This document shows positions 58,901 through 64,000 of a stretch of DNA of 64,000 nucleotides, piece by piece. This stretch comes from Gonium pectorale (lineage: Eukaryota > Chlorophyta > Chlorophyceae > Chlamydomonadales > Volvocaceae), in assembly GCA_001584585.1 (NCBI GenBank), contig LSYV01000047.1, positions 271,465-335,464 of the forward strand. The letters are read 5' to 3'. The stretch's first letter is position 1. The number at the start of each line of letters is the position of its first letter. A program made the translations under genes and the position numbers. The notes below the pieces were generated by a model. The model was not told where the DNA came from. It did not search any database and saw only the letters and a program-made list of their open reading frames with translations.

Positions 58901-61774
58901 TTCGGACACAGAAACGAGAGCACATGAAGGAAAGCGGATGGATACCGACCTCTGCCGCGACCAGGTGAGCCAGGTATCCCACCTGCGGTGGCACAATGAC
59001 CCTGTTGACGTAGAGCCTAACGGGCTGGATGTTGGCCGCCGCCAGGTGCGCCGCTGCGTCCAGCTGCGTGAACTGCACATCCACGATGGCGGCCTTCACC
59101 GCGAACTGGTAGTTGGAGCGGAAGTCCTCAAAGTGGCCTGACAGGGGACGTAGGGGGCCCGGAAGCGAGGAGCCGGGTTGGGGCTAAGAGATGCCTCTGC
59201 GCTTGCAAATACGGGGAAGGCTGATGCGGCTGCTGTGTCACGGCGGCCCCGGATGCGGAATCAGCGGCGGCTAAACTCAAATGCAAAGTCTCGAGGGCCA
59301 TGCCATTCGTTGCGGTTCGCCTGGCCTCACAGCCGTACCTGTGGCGTTGGTCGCCATGCGCTGCGTGACGTCCCCACCGACCCGCTTGTAAATCTTCCGC
59401 CTGCGACGAAATGACGCAACGCTTGGTGCATTTAACACGGGCATGATCTGCATTTGATCCAAAAAGGGACCATGCAGCCGGACGGCCTTGCAGATCTGTG
59501 CGCTGGCGCACCATCACGGCGCGGTCCTCCGACTGCTGCAACCGGTTGCTGCAGGGTGCTCGGGAGCCGCATGCCGCGTTTTTTGATTACGTGATCACCC
59601 CACCCAACAACACCTTCCCACGTAGCCTGCCTCACTTGAATGTCTCGTCCAGGACGTCAATGTTGGCAAAGGGCATTTTGTTGACGTACTCGGAATAGCG
59701 TGCCTCCGCCTCACACTGGAGAGGTGCAGCACACGGGAAGGCAGTGTGCTTACGGCTGGCTGGCAGGCCTTCAACACCGCCGCATCCCGCGCGTCGCCCT
59801 ACTACACTTGTGCTACGCCACCTGGCCCATGACCCACGTCCGCCCCCCCCCCATGCTCCGGCGCCGGGTGTGGCTCCAACCAAACGCGCCCGACCGCATA
59901 CCTCCTCGCGCCGCCGCCGCGCCTGGCGCAGCCGAAAGCTAAAGCCCGCCTTGCTCTCGTCCGCAAACAGCAGGTTCAGGCGCTTGACCCACTTCATCTT
60001 CCCGGTAACCTGCCACTTGATGTGGTACATGTCCTGAGACCTACGGGTGGGAGGGCACCGGCACCGGGTCGAAAAGGCCCAACTACAACCGTATCTGTAC
60101 GTCCTGAATGCACCAAATCCCGGCTGCTTTTATGTGGCAGCACCGCTAAATATGACGCGCCGTGAAGGTGCGGCGCTGCCGCCCCTCGGCCAGCGCTGTT
60201 GCGCCGCAGGTTCATCTCGTGTAGGGCCTGGCTGCGGATCCAACTTCGCTTTCAGTCCACAGCACCTCGTCCTCAGTTACTAAAAAACCTGATTTAAGCG
60301 ATGCCATTGGTGCAGAGACGGCCAAGGCTTCATCCTGGAGCGCGGGCCCGCCGGAGCACCTGGGCCCAGCCTGCGCCGGCCTTGCCGCTCCAGGCATGGG
60401 CCGTCCGTTGGGCTTGAGGCCCCTGCCTCTGCGCAGGCCACAGCCCTTCCAACCCACCATTCCCGCCCGCTGCGTGATCACCGCCGTCCATAGCTGCCTG
60501 CGCTCCGCCCGGCTGGGCGCCTCCCGCTGGCTGGCCCCTCATGGGGTCATGCACGCCAACCACTGCCCCACCTGTCGTACTCCATCACGCGGCAAGGTCC
60601 CCACGAGAAGCTGCCCGTGGCGTCGTAGTAGCGGCTGTACGCGGGCACGCCCGGCTCCCCGCCGCCCTCCGCCGCGGCGGCTGCGGCCGCCAGCCGCTCC
60701 TCCGGCGAAACCAGCTCCATCTCCGGGCTGTCAAAGTACTCCAGCGGCATGCTGGTGGTGGTCCGCACCGGCAGCTGCCCGGTTCGCGGCCGCAGCCGCG
60801 TGCCCAGCTGCTGGTCCTCCGAGGGCACCCACCCCAACGGATGCGCGGGCTCCGCCTGCACGTCCGCCTCAGCCTTGCCGCTGCCGTCGGCGCCCCCGGG
60901 AGACGCTGCCACGACCGTCCCGGCCACGAAGTAGTCCGCCAGGGCCGAGCCGTCCAGCGGCCGCGGCGGGAACACATCCGAGGCGGTGGCGGGGTCAAAG
61001 TAATATTCGGAGTGCCGCGCTTTGGGCGGCGTGACCGAGGGCGCCACCGAGAGGCTGCTCGTGACGGCGGGCAGCGACGGGCTAGGCGCCACCGGGGAGC
61101 CGTTCGCGGCCGTAGCCGCATGGCTACGGGGCGTGGTGCTGGCGGCCGCGGCATGGCCGGGGCTGTGGCTGTGCCCGGGGGCGCCACTGGCCGCGTGCGC
61201 CGGGACCTTTTGGGGAAGCTTGAAGCCCGGAGGTAGGGCGCCTGCGTGGAGCCCGAGTAGGGAGGGTGGGGGTTCAGGTGCCGAGCCCCCCTGCATTCGT
61301 GTCGGCTTTCACCGCCTGCTTATATCCGTAACCTTGTGCTGTTTGCCACACACCGCAAACCACTGCTACCCGGCAGAAGATCCGGATGCTTCATGCAAAG
61401 GCGGCCCGGAACCGCCTGAGAGGCCCAGCCGTGCTCCTGGCACCCTGCCGCGCTGAAGGGACCGCCGACCGCGCCTCCGCCACCCACCAGGTGCGGGTCG
61501 GCTCGCCTCGTGCTTTACGCTGCGCTCCACCAGCAGCGAGTTCCCCGACTGCACAGCTGACTCAAAGAGTGCCTTTGGGACTTTCACCTGCGTTCGCAGG
61601 GGGAGGATGGATCAGCGGTTTGGGCCCGCCGTGTGCCGGGAGGGCCTCGCGTACCTGGACCTTGGCGGGGACCTGCTTTTTGCTCTGCAGCGTCTGCTTG
61701 ACGGGCGGCCTACAGTCACGATGCCCCCCAGCAGTCAGCCGGTAGGTGGCAGGCAGTGGCGGGGCTTTCGTCTT
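34998..61774 (-). CDS. Axonemal inner-arm dynein heavy chain (single-headed, DNAH3/7/12-like)
   Basis: One gene of about 50 exons. The stop is the TAG at 34998-35000, after exon text [15 protein letters not shown]. It encodes the microtubule motor of a ciliary inner dynein arm. Order from the N-terminus: Ala/Pro-rich leader (60.6-61.2 kb) leading to [17 protein letters not shown] and [17 protein letters not shown] (about 59.95 kb); linker with [13 protein letters not shown] (about 54.5 kb); AAA1 [12 protein letters not shown] and CFDEFNRI; degenerate AAA2; AAA3 GPTGTGKT with [12 protein letters not shown]4 GVGGSGRQS; stalk and microtubule-binding domain; AAA5-6 with [20 protein letters not shown] and [14 protein letters not shown]-terminal domain with [13 protein letters not shown] and [15 protein letters not shown]. 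This matches the single-headed inner-arm group. Which Chlamydomonas DHC it corresponds to is not decided. The start codon is not found; the upper limit is a frame opening at 61774. Confidence 0.95.
42609..42635 (+). repeat. (GGGT)n tract, possible G-quadruplex, in a dynein intron
   Basis: Six or more GGG triplets spaced by single T or C within an intron next to the microtubule-binding exons. A single-strand G4 could form on the + (non-coding) strand. Confidence 0.8.
43097..43152. repeat. Perfect 26-bp inverted repeat with 4-nt loop
   Basis: The left arm 43097-43122 (starting GATTTCACACGCC, ending GATATCAG) is exactly reverse-complementary to 43127-43152. The loop is CAGC. It lies in a dynein intron about 30 bp from the exon boundary and would fold as a long stem in the pre-mRNA. 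It has no TIR or target-site duplication hallmarks that I can see. Confidence 0.95.
45073..45099 (-). other. Dynein AAA4 P-loop
   Basis: Encodes GVGGSGRQS, the usual axonemal AAA4 form in which Arg replaces the Walker A Lys. The exon continues with [20 protein letters not shown], a family hallmark. Confidence 0.93.
47021..47044 (-). other. Dynein AAA3 Walker A
   Basis: Encodes GPTGTGKT, a canonical regulatory-site P-loop. The following exon (about 46.77-46.39 kb) carries Walker B-like [15 protein letters not shown]. Confidence 0.93.
49419..49445 (-). other. Dynein AAA2 P-loop, degenerate
   Basis: Encodes GYSYGAKTS where AAA2 P-loops usually read GxxxSGKT/S. The second invariant Gly is Ala, while Lys and Thr are kept. 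AAA2 normally binds ATP structurally without hydrolysis, so this may be tolerated. Confidence 0.8.
51375..51396 (-). other. Dynein AAA1 Walker A (catalytic ATP site)
   Basis: Codons for GPAGTGKT, the P-loop of the principal motor ATPase, start the exon 51396-51297; its first Gly codon is split by the intron. The next exon (51147-51043) carries the Walker [10 protein letters not shown]. Both motifs are canonical, so the main site should hydrolyse ATP. Confidence 0.95.
52480..54800 (-). other. Dynein linker (DHC_N2) region
   Basis: Exons around 54.8-54.4, 54.18-53.96, 53.79-53.68, 53.5, 53.2, 52.89-52.81 and 52.62-52.48 kb encode the linker that performs the power stroke. Diagnostic text is [47 protein letters not shown], and [20 protein letters not shown]. 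They directly precede the AAA1 exons. Confidence 0.9.
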
Positions 61775-62194
61775 TCACCCAGCCATGCATGTCGTCCGCG
61801 GTACCGACCTCTTTGGCCCGCCAGCAGTGCCCGCGTCATCCCAATCCATATCTGTGGCGCGAGCCCCTAGTCAACTCTACACATCGGGTCCGTGATAAAA
61901 GACTCAGTCCATGCGGAAATAAATAGCTCTTGTTGGTATGATTCGGTAACGCAACTGCATTTGCGTCGTCTCACAATTGCTGGGAGTCTCCTATGGGCCT
62001 CGGTCGTCTAAGGGCCGAGCACTACCCGTACTCCCCTCATTTAGCGCTCTTCGCCCATTCTGACTTGCATAACCAGTTCTTATTTTGCTCAGTATTTTAT
62101 TGGGCTTCTGTATAGCGCAGTGTGCTGCTCCTGCTGCGAACGGCCTCTCGGCTTGGGCTACGTGGGATTTAGCTCGTTACATTTAAGTATCGAC
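61775..62194. other. Divergent promoter region, dynein / Trm61
   Basis: At most 420 bp separate the dynein 5' exons from the Trm61 ATG. The sequence is less GC-rich than the flanks, with an inverted CCAAT motif (ATTGG, about 62100), a TATTTTATT stretch and GATAAAAG. An unlocated dynein first exon may also lie here. Confidence 0.5.

Positions 62195-64000
<1,806 letters not shown>

Overview
The window is a GC-rich nuclear contig from a volvocine-type green alga (a Chlamydomonas/Volvox relative). The evidence is dense short introns with GTGAG/GTGCG donors and CAG acceptors, extracellular leucine-rich-repeat (LRR) proteins with (S)PPP hinges and a WSC domain, an axonemal inner-arm dynein heavy chain, a plastid-type uroporphyrinogen decarboxylase, and many microsatellites. 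No rRNA, confident tRNA or CRISPR array is seen. All exon models were assembled by eye from splice sites, family motifs and intron phase. They are predictions, but the phases close exactly in the two genes modelled from first to last exon and across every exon placed in the partial models.

Layout. 0-13.7 kb (+): two head-to-tail genes for secreted-type LRR proteins. The first is cut by the window's left edge, carries a one-base frameshift, and has an 811-bp hAT-like element in an intron. The second is complete (9 exons, 1,425 aa): signal peptide, LRR cap, LRRs, proline-rich hinge, beta-rich domain, second hinge, a TCAF/M60-associated-like domain, and WSC. 13.7-20.2 kb: gene-poor, with a 238-bp hAT-like MITE and two intronless 77-aa very hydrophobic paralogues that share an upstream palindrome. 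20.2-23.2 kb (-): glycylpeptide N-myristoyltransferase. 25.0-28.4 kb (-), possibly reaching 24.2 kb: a nucleotidyltransferase-fold protein with an OAS/cGAS/poly(A)-polymerase-type active site. 29.9-33.7 kb (+): uroporphyrinogen decarboxylase, complete except for its first exon. 35.0-61.8 kb (-): one giant dynein heavy-chain gene with about 50 exons, of the single-headed inner-arm (DNAH3/7/12-like) group. 62.2-64.0 kb (+): the 5' two-thirds or so of the tRNA m1A58 methyltransferase catalytic subunit (Trm61), running off the right edge.

The genes do not form a single pathway. They cover extracellular matrix, protein lipidation, tetrapyrrole synthesis, ciliary motility and tRNA modification, which is normal for a eukaryotic nuclear contig. 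The least explained items are the domain architecture of the WSC/LRR protein, the paired 77-aa membrane proteins with their shared promoter palindrome, the nucleotidyltransferase, and a perfect 26-bp inverted repeat in a dynein intron.
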